The position numbers were made by a program, and so were the translations under genes. Source: Dehalococcoidia bacterium (lineage in GTDB: Bacteria > Chloroflexota > Dehalococcoidia > SZUA-161). Taken from it: 51,308 bases of DNA. The stretch's first letter is position 1. Every line of letters begins with the position of its first letter. Below are positions 51,203-51,308 of the stretch, in pieces. The stretch lies in the NCBI GenBank assembly GCA_011174795.1, contig DUEY01000016.1, positions 1-51,308 of the forward strand, read 5' to 3'. Under the pieces are notes generated by a model. It worked only from the letters and a program-made list of their open reading frames with translations. It was not told the origin of the DNA and ran no database searches.

Positions 51203-51308
51203 TCAACCGAAGAAATCGCGTACGGAGTCGAACTGGTGCGGGAGGATATAGAGCACGAAGGGGAACTTATCGAGCAGGAAGGATGCGAGCGGGGAGTCCT
51301 GGAATGTA
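51203..51308 (-). CDS. possible C-terminal end of an unidentified gene cut by the right edge
   Basis: On the minus strand an open frame enters from the right edge and stops at TGA 51203-51205, giving about 34 residues rich in Phe and Leu (SPLASFLLDKFPFVLYILP). Third codon positions are mostly G/C, as in neighbouring minus-strand genes. The opposite strand also has an open frame starting at ATG 51191 without a ribosome site, so either could be a shadow. No family is recognisable. The 108 bases between this stop and nfi show nothing else. Confidence 0.3.
   Translation of the reverse strand, partial: TFQDSPLASFLLDKFPFVLYILPHQFDSVRDFFG

Noticed and set aside
51191-51308. Plus-strand ORF starting at ATG 51191 at the right edge
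   Set aside because: No ribosome site and mixed third positions; the opposite strand frame looks slightly better, but neither is secure.

Overview
This window looks like chromosomal DNA from an uncultured, probably anaerobic bacterium of the phylum Chloroflexota, most likely class Dehalococcoidia or a relative. That is inferred from the gene order rpsB-tsf-pyrH-frr-uppS-cdsA-dxr-rseP-ispG-(TSUP)-proS, an ECF sigma/DUF5667 pair, a DUF5679 micro-zinc-ribbon and a giant BadF/HgdC-type activase. No taxonomic search was possible. Most of the window is ordinary housekeeping DNA. There is no CRISPR array, transposase or prophage.

Layout. 1-3.5 kb (minus): type IV pilus/type II secretion genes (pilB ATPase, pilC platform protein, and a prepilin cut by the window edge), with a palindromic repeat between pilB and pilC. 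3.7-5.7 kb: a membrane GAF-GGDEF-HD-GYP protein that probably makes and/or degrades c-di-GMP. 6.1-6.9 kb: a two-TM protein of unknown function. 7.1-9.8 kb (plus): two tandem paralogues with a DivIVA-like N-terminus, a coiled coil and a shared unnamed C-terminal domain. 9.8-12.2 kb (minus): secreted repeat protein, ECF sigma factor and DUF5667 membrane protein in one operon. 12.4 kb: tRNA with CAT anticodon. 12.7-16.9 kb: 1386-aa activase/dehydratase-like fusion. 16.9-19 kb (minus): recF and degV. 19.2-25.6 kb: nadA-nadB-nadC followed by larE, larC and larB, so NAD precursor synthesis sits beside synthesis of the nickel-pincer cofactor, which is itself built from an NAD precursor. 25.6-26.5 kb (minus): FmdB-type zinc ribbon and dtd, expressed from a sigma-A promoter carrying a perfect CIRCE (HrcA) operator.

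26.5-36.8 kb (plus): translation, cell-envelope lipid and isoprenoid genes listed above. 36.9-37.2 kb: a gene-free stretch with a near-consensus promoter, a strong ribosome-binding site, a 14-codon leader ORF, several hairpins and an intrinsic terminator; this is the least explained part of the window. 37.2-42.5 kb: the nusA-ylxR-infB-rbfA-truB operon behind its own promoter and an attenuator-like terminator. NusA carries an extra domain resembling the RNA polymerase alpha C-terminal domain. 42.5-42.7 kb: a 46-aa zinc ribbon. 42.7-46.4 kb: a PHP phosphoesterase diverging from ino1, a PimA-like glycosyltransferase and a phosphatidylinositol-phosphate-synthase-like enzyme, together a candidate phosphatidylinositol mannoside pathway. 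46.4-51.1 kb (minus): endonuclease V, prfB with a classical CTT-TGA-C programmed frameshift, a membrane-anchored HEXXH peptidase and an extracytoplasmic solute-binding protein, the last three joined by ATGA overlaps.

The observations most worth following up are the orphan structured RNA with a leader peptide before nusA, the alpha-CTD-like domain on NusA, the tandem DivIVA-like paralogues with their shared C-terminal module, the CIRCE-controlled fmdB-dtd operon, and the inositol-phospholipid cluster.
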